Below are positions 1 through 7,890 of a stretch of DNA of 64,000 bases, piece after piece. Every line of letters starts with the position of its first letter. Within the stretch, counting starts at the first letter, position 1. The position numbers and the translations under genes are program-made. The DNA is taken from contig VXTP01000017.1 of assembly GCA_009837395.1 (NCBI GenBank), positions 1 to 64,000 of the forward strand, read 5' to 3'. The DNA is from Gemmatimonadota bacterium. GTDB lineage: Bacteria; JAAXHH01. Under the pieces are notes generated by a model, which had not been told where the DNA came from, ran no database searches, and worked only from the letters and a program-made list of their open reading frames with translations.

Positions 1-1683
1 CCCCCTGCACCGACTGTCTCCGTAGTCGAGGTCAGCCCGAACATGGCGACGGTGGAGGTGGGCAGGACCCAACGATTTGTCGCGACTGCCAAAGCTTCTG
101 ACGGCACCGTGATCAGCGGGGTCGATTTTGCCTGGTCGAGCAGCAATACCGCCGTGGCTACGATCAACAACAACGGGGTTGCCACGGCCGTAGCCGCCGG
201 AACGGCCAACATCCGGGCGACAGGTAACGGCGTTTCGAGCGCGGCAGTGACGATCACGGTCACCGTGGCCGCCGTATCCCGTATCACGATTGCTCCTTCA
301 TCGGCCCAGACGTTGATGATAGGGGAAATGGTCACCTTCACGGCAACGGCCCGGACGGCGGGAGGCGTTGTTCGCGATGACGTAAGTGTCTCATGGGAGA
401 GCAGCGACCTCACCGTAGTGACCATAACTTCCGCCGGTGTGGCCACAGCCGTCGGCGCCGGTATGGCGACGATCCGCGCTACGGCGGACGGAATCTGGAG
501 TGCCCCGGTAACGATCAACGTGGCCGAACCCCCGCCGCCCGAGCCGGTGGTGGCGAGCGTAACAGTGAGTCCGACGGAGGCGGCGATCGAGACGGACGCG
601 ACACAGCAGTTTTCGGCGAAGGCGCTTACATCGGACGGGATGGAAATCCCGGATGTGGAGTTTACGTGGTCGAGCTCGGACGAAATGGTTGCGACGATCG
701 ATTCGGACGGGCTTGCAACTGGTGTCGGGGCGGGCGAAGCGATGATCACGGCCACCGCGGACAGCGTTTCCGGCATAGCAATGCTGACGGTGGGCGTACC
801 CCCGACTGATGAGCCGGTGGTAGCGAGCGTAACGGTGAGTCCGGATGAAGCGATGATCGAGGAAGGCGCTATGCAACAGTTCACGGCCATGGCTTTGACA
901 TCGGACGGTATGGAAATCCCGGACGTGGAGTTTGCGTGGTCGAGTTCGAACGTGCTGGTGGCTATGGTCGACGCGAACGGTCTGGCGAACGGTGTCGGAG
1001 CGGGTGAGGCGATGATCACGGCGACGGCAGACGGTGTTATGGGTACGGCCACACTCACCGTCACGGAAACAGAACCACCCCCCGAGCCGATGGTAGCCAG
1101 CGTATCGGTGAGTCCGTCGGACGCGACGGTCAAGGAGGGAGAGACGCGACAGTTCAGCGCTACGGCATATGACTCGGATAACATGGAACTCTCGGGCAAG
1201 ACCTTTACGTGGTCAAGCAGCAATAACTTGATTGCAACGGTCAACTCATCCGGATTGGCTACCGGCAGGGACGCGGGTTCTGTTACGATCTCAGCGACCA
1301 CTGACGGAGTATCAGGTGATGCAGCGCTGACGGTTGAAGCGCAGGCCAGTCGTACTGCGAGTATCTCGGGTACGAGCAGCTATCCGAACACCGCCGGTTC
1401 CGTGACCTTCGAGGAAGTCCCCGGCGGGAAGCTCAAACTGACCATAACTGGCATGAACACTGGAGGCGGGGTCCGTGCTCATTTGTTCCTTTACACCAGT
1501 TCGTCAATTAACTGGCGTAGCGGGGCTGCGCCCGATGGCGCCAGGCATTTTGGTGATGTTACCGGCAGAAACAGTTTTTCAAGTACCTTCACACCCAGCG
1601 CAGGCGAAACATTAGACTCCTATAGTCATGTCATTCTTCACTGTGCATTGGTGAATATGCCACTCGGAAGCGGATCATTTTGA
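1..1683 (+). CDS. Big_2 Ig-like repeat surface protein, C-terminal part (5' truncated by window)
   Basis: The frame is open from the first base and the first ATG (43) lies inside an Ig-like repeat, so the gene starts before the window. Five bacterial Ig-like (Big_2) repeats of about 85 residues follow each other, each with an SVSP-type first strand, a WSSSN or WSSSD core, a GVATAVGAG-like turn and an ITATADGVSG-like last strand. PPPPEP-type Pro/Glu linkers separate the last three, of which repeats 3 and 4 are nearly identical. The last 105 or so residues form a different beta-rich domain ending in HCALVNMPLGSGSF, which resembles a DM13 domain (a predicted redox/electron-transfer fold); this match is by eye and tentative. 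Big_2 arrays are typical of secreted or cell-surface adhesins. The anchor or signal peptide would be upstream of the window. The next gene starts 27 bp downstream. Confidence 0.8.
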   Translation, partial: PPAPTVSVVEVSPNMATVEVGRTQRFVATAKASDGTVISGVDFAWSSSNTAVATINNNGVATAVAAGTANIRATGNGVSSAAVTITVTVAAVSRITIAPSSAQTLMIGEMVTFTATARTAGGVVRDDVSVSWESSDLTVVTITSAGVATAVGAGMATIRATADGIWSAPVTINVAEPPPPEPVVASVTVSPTEAAIETDATQQFSAKALTSDGMEIPDVEFTWSSSDEMVATIDSDGLATGVGAGEAMITATADSVSGIAMLTVGVPPTDEPVVASVTVSPDEAMIEEGAMQQFTAMALTSDGMEIPDVEFAWSSSNVLVAMVDANGLANGVGAGEAMITATADGVMGTATLTVTETEPPPEPMVASVSVSPSDATVKEGETRQFSATAYDSDNMELSGKTFTWSSSNNLIATVNSSGLATGRDAGSVTISATTDGVSGDAALTVEAQASRTASISGTSSYPNTAGSVTFEEVPGGKLKLTITGMNTGGGVRAHLFLYTSSSINWRSGAAPDGARHFGDVTGRNSFSSTFTPSAGETLDSYSHVILHCALVNMPLGSGSF

Positions 1684-1710
1684 GCATCTGAATCACAAAG
1701 GAGCATTGGG

Positions 1711-2550
1711 GTGAACAGATTCATTTCAGCCACATTTTTGACAGTCGCGTTGATCTGGTGTTCAACCTCCGCCCACGCGGGCGGATGGACCCAGCCGAAG
1801 GGCAAGGGGTATTTCAAACTCAGCCAGCAGATCGTGCGGGCCGAGTCATTGTTCGCACCGAACGGATCCAAAACCGAGATTCCAAAAGTGAGCGGCAACA
1901 CGACGAGTCTTTACGGTGAATTCGGCTTGCTCGACCGGGTGACCCTGGTGGGTTACATGCCGTTTTATACAAACTTTAGTGTAGACGACGAAGAGTTTGT
2001 TAGACTAATGCTTGATTCTACGTCAGGTGTTGGCGACTGGGACGTCGGTGTACGAATCGGGATTCTGACAGACGGACCAACCGTCGTAAGTATACAGGTC
2101 CTGGCCGGTTTGCCGTTGGGAGATTCGGGGAACGATTTCGTCCTCTGGACCGGCGACGGCGAGTTCAACCAGCTGCTATCGCTTCAGGTGGGCCATTCAC
2201 TCTATCCCGTACCCGGCTATCTGAAAGGCGAGATCGGTTACAACAATAGGCAGGGCGACGACGACCCCAATGAAAACTATTCCGATGAGCTCCGGTATAG
2301 TCTGGAAGCCGGTTATACGGTCGCCGAAAGGCTCGGCATATCGGTATGGCTTCGCGGGATCGAAGTCCTGGGCAAAGCAGATGACGAATTCCGTTCACGC
2401 TACGAAATCGAGTACCTGTCCTTCGGCCCCCAGCTCGATTTCTACGTTACGCCCAACGCGGGAGTAACCGCCAGCATGTCGAAGTTCACCCGGGCCCATA
2501 GCATGCTGGACGCCCCTACGTGGGAATTTGGAGTTTTCCTGAAACTGTAG
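1711..2550 (+). CDS. Putative outer-membrane beta-barrel protein, paralogue 1
   Basis: A 279-residue exported protein with an N-terminal signal peptide ending near AHA (residues 1-23). The start is GTG at 1711, chosen because AAAGGAG lies 7 nt upstream. The mature part has alternating amphipathic strands (for example TTSLYGEFGLLDRVTLVGYM and TVVSIQVLAGLPLG), as in beta-barrel proteins related to the phenol-degradation MetA-like/transporter families. It ends in FLKL. The next gene, 10 bp downstream, is a close paralogue with the same GGWT start of the mature protein, the same GDGEFNQL motif and the same C-terminus, so the pair is a tandem duplication. Substrate unknown. Nothing else in the sequence fixes its role. 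Confidence 0.75.
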   Translation: MNRFISATFLTVALIWCSTSAHAGGWTQPKGKGYFKLSQQIVRAESLFAPNGSKTEIPKVSGNTTSLYGEFGLLDRVTLVGYMPFYTNFSVDDEEFVRLMLDSTSGVGDWDVGVRIGILTDGPTVVSIQVLAGLPLGDSGNDFVLWTGDGEFNQLLSLQVGHSLYPVPGYLKGEIGYNNRQGDDDPNENYSDELRYSLEAGYTVAERLGISVWLRGIEVLGKADDEFRSRYEIEYLSFGPQLDFYVTPNAGVTASMSKFTRAHSMLDAPTWEFGVFLKL

Positions 2551-2560
2551 GAACCACCCG

Positions 2561-3370
2561 ATGTCGAGAATCGTCTTTCTCACCGCGATGCTCGCGGGAC
2601 TCGTTCTTCAGGCAAGCACGGTCTTCGCCGGGGGATGGACGCATGCTCCGGGCAAAGGCTACTTCAAGCTGAACGAGCAGATCATACGGAGCGACTCGTA
2701 CTTTGAGCCTTCCGGAGACCGCATAGACATAACGGACCAGAGCCGGTATACCACCAGCCTGTACGGCGAATACGGCCTGGCAAACCGGTTGACGCTTGTC
2801 GGCTACCTCCCCTTTTACCAGCGTATCAGCGAAGACCGGCACGGATCCGAAGCCAAGACGGGAACGGGCGACTGGGAGCTTGGCGCCCGGATTGGCTTGC
2901 TCACCAGCCGGGCCACGGTCGTGAGCATTCAGGTCATGGCCGGCCTGCCGCTGGGGGATTCCTTCTCCGATCAACAGGAAGTCGGCCTGTTTACCGGGGA
3001 CGGTGAATTCAACCAATTGTTTATGCTCCAGGTCGGTCATTCCCTGTGGCCGACACCGGGCTATCTCAAAGCCGAAATCGGATACAACAACCGCGAGAGC
3101 GATTTTTCGGACGAGATACGGTATGCCGTGGAAGCGGGATTCATGGTAGGCGAGCGCTTTGGCGTATCCGGCTGGGTCCGCGGCGCGAAGGCGATCGGTA
3201 CGGATGGAGAATGGACCGTGTACGACCAGCAGTACGTATCCTTCGGTCCGGAGGTAAGTTTCTACGTCACGTCCAACGCGGGGATCACCGCGGGTGTGAC
3301 CAGGTATACCGGCGCCCACAATGTGCTGGACGCGCCTGCCTGGGACATCGGGCTCTTCCTGAAGTTGTAG
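2561..3370 (+). CDS. Putative outer-membrane beta-barrel protein, paralogue 2
   Basis: A 269-residue protein with a signal peptide (cleavage expected after VFAG), paralogous to the gene 10 bp upstream. Shared landmarks are GGWTHAPGKGYFKLNEQI at the mature N-terminus, TTSLYGEYGLANRLTLVGYL, LLTSRATVVSIQVMAGLPLG, GDGEFNQLF, PGYLKAEIGYNNR and the LFLKL C-terminus. The copies have diverged throughout and differ by short indels, so the duplication is not recent. The start ATG at 2561 follows the stop of paralogue 1 closely, so the two are probably co-transcribed. A barrel of about 12 strands is likely from length and periodicity, but this is inference. Function unknown. Confidence 0.75.
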   Translation: MSRIVFLTAMLAGLVLQASTVFAGGWTHAPGKGYFKLNEQIIRSDSYFEPSGDRIDITDQSRYTTSLYGEYGLANRLTLVGYLPFYQRISEDRHGSEAKTGTGDWELGARIGLLTSRATVVSIQVMAGLPLGDSFSDQQEVGLFTGDGEFNQLFMLQVGHSLWPTPGYLKAEIGYNNRESDFSDEIRYAVEAGFMVGERFGVSGWVRGAKAIGTDGEWTVYDQQYVSFGPEVSFYVTSNAGITAGVTRYTGAHNVLDAPAWDIGLFLKL

Positions 3371-3421
3371 TTCCGATCCTGTAGTTAATCTCCCTCTTAT
3401 CAAGGAGTTCCGAGAAAACTC

Positions 3422-3871
3422 ATGCCGCGCAGGATTCGTTTGACCTTTGTCGTCGAAGCTGTTTCTGTCGATGCCGAATTGCTCGAGGACGAGGCCCCTA
3501 GGACTTGCCAGGCGGTATGGGACGCCCTGCCCCTGGAGGAGGAGGGCATCCACGCCGTGTACTCGGGCAGCGAGATCGCCTACTTCCTGTCCGAGGACAT
3601 CGTCATCCCAACTGAGAACCTGACGAGCCGCACGTTGCCCGGCGACATCTGCTATTTCCGCCTGGAACCGGGCCTGATGCACGGATGGCTGGACGGCATC
3701 ACCGAACTGTGCTGGTTCTACGGAAGGGACGGCCGCCCCAACATGCCGGACGGTCCCGTCTCGGTGAACCTCTTCGCCCGGATGGTCGGAGACGCCAGTG
3801 ATTTCTTCGCGGTGTGTTACCGGATACGCCGGGAAGGGGTCAAACGCGTACGGATCGAACGGGTCGATTGA
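3422..3871 (+). CDS. DUF3830 family protein (cyclophilin-like fold)
   Basis: A 149-residue soluble protein without signal peptide. It matches the DUF3830 family by its overall pattern: an acidic ELLEDEAPRTCQAVWDALPLE segment, an HAVYSGSEIAYF strand, the PGDICYF strand and a long C-terminal region with NMPDGPVSVNLFARM. Family members have a cyclophilin-like beta-barrel of unknown activity and often lie near transport and amino-acid or pyrimidine-type catabolic genes. AAGGAG lies 12 nt before the ATG (3404-3409), a long but usable spacing. Neighbours (outer-membrane proteins upstream, cytochromes downstream) do not indicate a pathway. Confidence 0.75.
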   Translation: MPRRIRLTFVVEAVSVDAELLEDEAPRTCQAVWDALPLEEEGIHAVYSGSEIAYFLSEDIVIPTENLTSRTLPGDICYFRLEPGLMHGWLDGITELCWFYGRDGRPNMPDGPVSVNLFARMVGDASDFFAVCYRIRREGVKRVRIERVD

Positions 3872-4005
3872 ATTCGTATCGAAGGAAACCGCTATCCGGT
3901 CTGTCTAATATAACACACCGTTTAACACAATAGCGTCAAAGATACGACAGATGGCCTATGTGTCCGGCCGGTTCGTCCGACGCTGCCACGGAATTTTGCG
4001 CGGTT

Positions 4006-5139
4006 ATGCGACTATTTTTCAAATATCGTGCGGTGCCGCTCTGTCTCTTCGGCCTTTTTCTGGCGCTTCCGGTCTTCGCCGACCAGGTGGGCGAGGCCAA
4101 CCAGGTAGACGGGGCCAGACCCTTAGACGGGGCCAAACTCTATGAACAGGCCTGCGCGGCCTGTCATGGATCTGATGGAAGGGGACGGCCGCTCGAAGAA
4201 CGCGGTTTTGCCCTGGAACTTCCGGATTTCACGGACTGCGAATTCGCGTCCCGCGAACCCGATCCCGACTGGCATGCCGTGATCCATGAAGGCGGACCCG
4301 TGCGGGCCTTCGACCGCATGATGCCCGCCTTCGGGGATGCCCTGACGGACGAGGAGATCTACGCCATTCTCGGACACATCCGCACCTTCTGCACCAACGA
4401 CAACTGGCCCCGCGGCGAATTCAACGTGCCCAAGCCCCTCTTTACCGAGAAGGCGTTTCCGGAGGACGAGACCGTATTCAACGTGAGGTTGGACACGGAC
4501 GACAGCAAGGCCGTGATCATAGAGCCGTTGTACGAGAAGCGGTTCGGCCCCCGCGGCATGATCGAAGCGAAAGTGCCCTTCGGCCGGCGCCAGACCGGGG
4601 GAGACGACGGGGCGGAGATCGGCTTCGGTGACCTTACCGTGGGCTACCGGTATGCCCTTTACCACAATCTGGATAGAGGGAATGCCTTCAGCATCGGCGG
4701 CGAGGTCGTCCTGCCCACCGGTGATGAGGACGAAGGCTTCGGCGCCGGTTCGACAAAGCTGGAACCCCATGTTTCCTTCGTCCAGCTATTCGGCGACGCC
4801 TTTTTCCAGTCCCAGTTGCAGATGGACTTCGCCGTGACGGGGTCCGCTCCGGACAAGGGTATCGTCCGGACCGCGATCGGCAGGACCTTCACGGAAGGCG
4901 AATACGGCCGGGCCTGGAGTCCCATGGTCGAGCTGCTCGCGTCCCGCGAAACGGTTTCCGGGGCCGACGTCACGCTCGACCTGGTACCTCAAATGCAGGT
5001 GGCATTGAATACGCGCCAGCATATCCTCCTCAACGTGGGCGTGCGGGTACCGGTCGCCAACAGTCAGGGCCGCAAGTCGCAGATCGTCATGTACCTGCTC
5101 TGGGACTGGTTCGACGGAGGATTCCGCGATGGCTGGTAG
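4006..5139 (+). CDS. Cytochrome c fused to an outer-membrane barrel-like domain
   Basis: The frame is open from ATG 3958, but ATG 4006 gives a normal signal peptide (MRLFFKYR, hydrophobic core, PVFA), so that start is preferred; length 377 residues. Residues about 20-45 hold three copies of a 6-residue repeat from an 18-bp tandem repeat. A class I cytochrome c domain follows: haem motif CAACH at residues 50-54, a likely distal Met in RMMPAFGD (105-106), and the family's final helix EEIYAILGHIRTFC. From about residue 145 the protein changes to amphipathic strands (GFGDLTVGYRYAL, GGEVVLPTGDEDEGFG, HILLNVGVRVPV, ending LLWDWFDGG), resembling MetA-like/transporter barrels. The unusual part is haem and barrel in one chain. 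The stop overlaps the next cytochrome gene by 11 bp. Alternative: a periplasmic cytochrome with a non-barrel beta domain. Confidence 0.8.
   Translation: MRLFFKYRAVPLCLFGLFLALPVFADQVGEANQVDGARPLDGAKLYEQACAACHGSDGRGRPLEERGFALELPDFTDCEFASREPDPDWHAVIHEGGPVRAFDRMMPAFGDALTDEEIYAILGHIRTFCTNDNWPRGEFNVPKPLFTEKAFPEDETVFNVRLDTDDSKAVIIEPLYEKRFGPRGMIEAKVPFGRRQTGGDDGAEIGFGDLTVGYRYALYHNLDRGNAFSIGGEVVLPTGDEDEGFGAGSTKLEPHVSFVQLFGDAFFQSQLQMDFAVTGSAPDKGIVRTAIGRTFTEGEYGRAWSPMVELLASRETVSGADVTLDLVPQMQVALNTRQHILLNVGVRVPVANSQGRKSQIVMYLLWDWFDGGFRDGW
4081..4134 (+). repeat. 18-bp tandem repeat, 3 copies, in frame
   Basis: Three consecutive 18-bp units (4081, 4099, 4117) encode DQVGEA, NQVDGA, RPLDGA between the signal peptide and the haem domain. 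The last 12 bp of units 2 and 3 are almost identical. Confidence 0.8.
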
Positions 5140-6835
5140 CTCTGCGAGCAGGTTGTGGATGCGGCTGTGGGCGTACAACGCGCAGGCGCCGCTCGGTCTC
5201 GCATGGCTGGCCTTCGCCTGGCTGGCGTTCGTCGGGTTGGCGTGTGCATCCGTTGACGCGCAATCCGTTGACGCGCAATCGGTGGACGCGCAATCGGTGG
5301 ACCACAGCACCTTCGCTACTTCGGATCAGTGCATCGCCTGCCACAGCAACATCGTCGACGCAGACGGGCAGAACGTGTCCATCGGTCATGTCTGGAGGGG
5401 ATCCATGATGGCGCATTCCGCCCGGGACCCCTATTGGCAGGCGTCCGTGCGGCGGGAGGTCACCGACCATCCGGGCGCGCAGGCCGAGATCGAGGACACC
5501 TGCTCGACCTGCCATATGCCCATGGCCCGGGTGGTGGCGCGGGAGAACGGTGGACTCGGAGAGGTGTTCGCGCACCTCGAAACGGCCCGCCAGGGCGAGG
5601 AAAGTGCGCTGCTCGCCATGGACGGTGTGTCCTGCACGACCTGCCACCAGATACGGCCCGATAATCTTGGCCAGGAATCGAGCTTCGACGGCAACTTCGT
5701 GATTCGGACGGATGCCGACGTCGACCCGCAGATATTCGGACCGTTTGAAGTGGACGACGGATTGACCCGGGTCATGCAATCGGCCACGGGATTCCTCCCG
5801 GACAGTTCCACCCACGTCCAGCAGTCCGAGTTCTGCGCCACGTGCCACACGCTGTTCACGACGAGCCTGGACGCCGAGGGACGGGAAGTGGCCCGTTTCC
5901 CGGAACAGACGCCCTACCTGGAGTGGCGGCACAGCGCCTTCGCGGAGTCGGAGAGCTGCCAGTCCTGCCATATGCCGGAGATCGCATCGGCCCCCATCTC
6001 CTCGGTGCTCGGGGAATATCGGGAGGGTGTCTCACAGCATGTGTTCCGCGGCGGCAACGAGTTCATGCTGCGTATACTGGACAAATACCGCGATGAACTG
6101 CTCGTGTCTGCGCCGCCTGGCGATCTTCAGCGCGCCGCAGAGGCGACCCTGGAGAACCTGGAGACGGCCACCGCCCGGCTGGCGGTGCTGGCCGTGTCCC
6201 GCGATGAGGACCACATTTCTGTCGATATCGAGGTGATAAACCTGGCGGGCCACAAGCTGCCGACGGCCTACCCGTCGCGAAGGGCCTGGATCCATCTCGA
6301 GGTGCGTGATGAGGACGGGAACCTGCTGTACGAATCCGGCGCCATGCATCCCGACGGGAGCATCGAGGGCAACGACAACGACGCGGACGCATCCCGCTAC
6401 GAACCGCACTACCAGGTGATCGACGATCCGGGCCAGGTACAGATCTATGAGCCGATTATCGTGGACGGGTCGGGAAGGGTCACCACGGGCCTGCTAACGG
6501 CCGTCACCTACGCCAAGGACAACCGGCTGCTTCCCGACGGTTTTGACCGGGAGACGGCCGACGCCGCCATCATGGTGCACGGCAAGGCGGGGGAAGACGG
6601 GGATTTCCAGGCCGGAAGCGACAGGATCCGGTACCGGGTCGAGGTCCCGGCCGGCGTGCAGCGCGTCGACGTCCGGGCGCGGCTCATGTTCCAGACGATC
6701 GGCTTCCGGTGGGCGCAGAACCTCGCCCCTTACGATGCCCATGAAACGAAGCGCTTCGTCTCCTATTACAACGAAAACGCCTCTACCTCGGCCGTCGTGC
6801 TCGCCGAGGCCAACCACCGCCAGGACCTGCCGTAG
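5129..6835 (+). CDS. Pentaheme cytochrome c (c554/c-prime-like) with C-terminal beta domain
   Basis: A 568-residue exported multihaem cytochrome. The N-terminal hydrophobic segment (residues 23-38) ends in LAC (Cys39), possibly a lipidation site though not a perfect lipobox. Five CxxCH motifs begin at residues 68 (CIACH), 125 (CSTCH), 169 (CTTCH), 236 (CATCH) and 277 (CQSCH); two are followed by MP, as in cytochrome c554/c-prime-type domains. The C-terminal half has no haem motif; its INLAGHKLPTAYPSRRAW motif is typical of the beta domain that ends many multihaem cytochromes. The start ATG at 5129 overlaps the preceding cytochrome-barrel gene by 11 bp, so the two are translationally coupled and probably pass electrons to each other. 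Residues 41-58 contain a SVDAQ repeat. Enzymatic versus purely electron-carrier function cannot be told from sequence. Confidence 0.85.
   Translation: MAGSSASRLWMRLWAYNAQAPLGLAWLAFAWLAFVGLACASVDAQSVDAQSVDAQSVDHSTFATSDQCIACHSNIVDADGQNVSIGHVWRGSMMAHSARDPYWQASVRREVTDHPGAQAEIEDTCSTCHMPMARVVARENGGLGEVFAHLETARQGEESALLAMDGVSCTTCHQIRPDNLGQESSFDGNFVIRTDADVDPQIFGPFEVDDGLTRVMQSATGFLPDSSTHVQQSEFCATCHTLFTTSLDAEGREVARFPEQTPYLEWRHSAFAESESCQSCHMPEIASAPISSVLGEYREGVSQHVFRGGNEFMLRILDKYRDELLVSAPPGDLQRAAEATLENLETATARLAVLAVSRDEDHISVDIEVINLAGHKLPTAYPSRRAWIHLEVRDEDGNLLYESGAMHPDGSIEGNDNDADASRYEPHYQVIDDPGQVQIYEPIIVDGSGRVTTGLLTAVTYAKDNRLLPDGFDRETADAAIMVHGKAGEDGDFQAGSDRIRYRVEVPAGVQRVDVRARLMFQTIGFRWAQNLAPYDAHETKRFVSYYNENASTSAVVLAEANHRQDLP
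5249..5305 (+). repeat. 15-bp tandem repeat, nearly 4 copies, in frame
   Basis: Units begin at 5249, 5264, 5279 and 5294 (last partial); consensus TCCGTTGACGCGCAA, with copies 3 and 4 sharing a GG variant. They encode SVDAQ repeats just after the signal sequence of the pentaheme cytochrome. The perfect first pair points to recent slippage. Confidence 0.9.
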
Positions 6836-6838
6836 CTT

Positions 6839-7792
6839 CTACCGCCCTGCGTTCTCCAGATCCATCGGGTTCGACCACGCTTTCGTGCCGTCCGGCGCGA
6901 TGATCTCGAATCGGACCCAGCGCGCGTTAGGCCGCAGGGTAAACGTGGCCTCTTCGAAGGTCCTTCCGTCCTTTGGCCGGTGCTCCGTTCCGTAGGAATC
7001 GAACACGGCAATGATGCGCTGTGCCTCGGAGCACCGGATGCTCGCCTCAACGACGCGATTCCCGTCTCCCCGGTCGTCGACCCGGCGAAGCTGGATATCC
7101 CGGATCTCGGGTCCCGAGCTTGCGTAGGCGCAGCCCCGTTCCAGCGCGTCGATGATGGCTTCCGCCGAACGTTCCCTGACCTTCACCATGTTCCAGCCCC
7201 CGTAGGTGTCCTTGTTATCCGATTCGAGGGCGTGGGAGTCGTCGTTGGACAGGGCCGGTATCGTGCGGCCGAGGAGGTCCATCCAGTCGTCCCAGTGCAC
7301 GGAGGACTCGCCCCGTCCGGCGCAGCGGCAGGTGGTATTGAAAACTTCAATTCCAGCCAGGCCGTGCAGGGGAAGGGTATCCCGGAGGATGTTGACCGAG
7401 CTCCAGTGGGGGTGGGCGAGCCAGATCGAGCCGCCCTGCCGCTTGACTTCATTGATCACGTGCTGCGGCGGCATGCGCTTCGAGTCCATGTCTTCGTCGA
7501 TGTTGTAGGCCAGGAAGTGGTGGGTCTGGCCTCCGAAGGGGTTTTCCGGGTGGATCTCCGCACCCTGCACCAGCACGAAATCGTCCGGCGCGCTTACCGT
7601 ATTGATTCGGGTGATCGTGTAGTGATCGGAGATACAGAGGAAGTCGTATCCCTGGTTGACGTAACCGTCCAGCCGCTCCTGGGGGGACGGTTTCCCGTCG
7701 GAATTGGTGGTATGGGAATGGAGGTTGCCCTTGAGCCAGAAGTATCCGTCGTCATCGATGTCGAAGGGGCTGATCAGCCCGTCGCTCGCCAT
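6839..7792 (-). CDS. PHP-domain metal-dependent hydrolase (CehA/McbA-like)
   Basis: A 317-residue cytoplasmic protein of the PHP (polymerase and histidinol phosphatase) superfamily. Metal-binding motifs occur in the expected order: NLHSHTTNSDG (HxH), CISDHYT, GAEIHPEN, WLAHPHWS and NDDSHALES. The C-terminal 90 residues form a beta domain (RDIQLRRVDD, ARWVRFEIIAPDGTKAWSNP) seen in CehA/McbA-type members. These enzymes hydrolyse phosphoester or carbamate bonds; the substrate here is unknown. ATG 7792 has GGGAGAG about 6 nt upstream. It lies downstream of and on the same strand as a secreted phosphoesterase (98-bp gap), so both may form one unit. Its 3' end nearly touches the convergent cytochrome gene (3-bp gap). 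Confidence 0.85.
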   Translation of the reverse strand: MASDGLISPFDIDDDGYFWLKGNLHSHTTNSDGKPSPQERLDGYVNQGYDFLCISDHYTITRINTVSAPDDFVLVQGAEIHPENPFGGQTHHFLAYNIDEDMDSKRMPPQHVINEVKRQGGSIWLAHPHWSSVNILRDTLPLHGLAGIEVFNTTCRCAGRGESSVHWDDWMDLLGRTIPALSNDDSHALESDNKDTYGGWNMVKVRERSAEAIIDALERGCAYASSGPEIRDIQLRRVDDRGDGNRVVEASIRCSEAQRIIAVFDSYGTEHRPKDGRTFEEATFTLRPNARWVRFEIIAPDGTKAWSNPMDLENAGR

Positions 7793-7890
7793 GGTGCTCT
7801 CCCGTGGTCTGGCGGTGATATGGTGTCGTTACGTCGTGAATGGAAACGTTGCACGTCGCCGGCTTCCGCTGAAACTGCTCGTCGCCGGCC

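Noticed and set aside
1711-3370. Recent gene duplication or assembly artefact of the barrel pair
   Set aside because: The two genes differ throughout and by several indels, so they are diverged paralogues.
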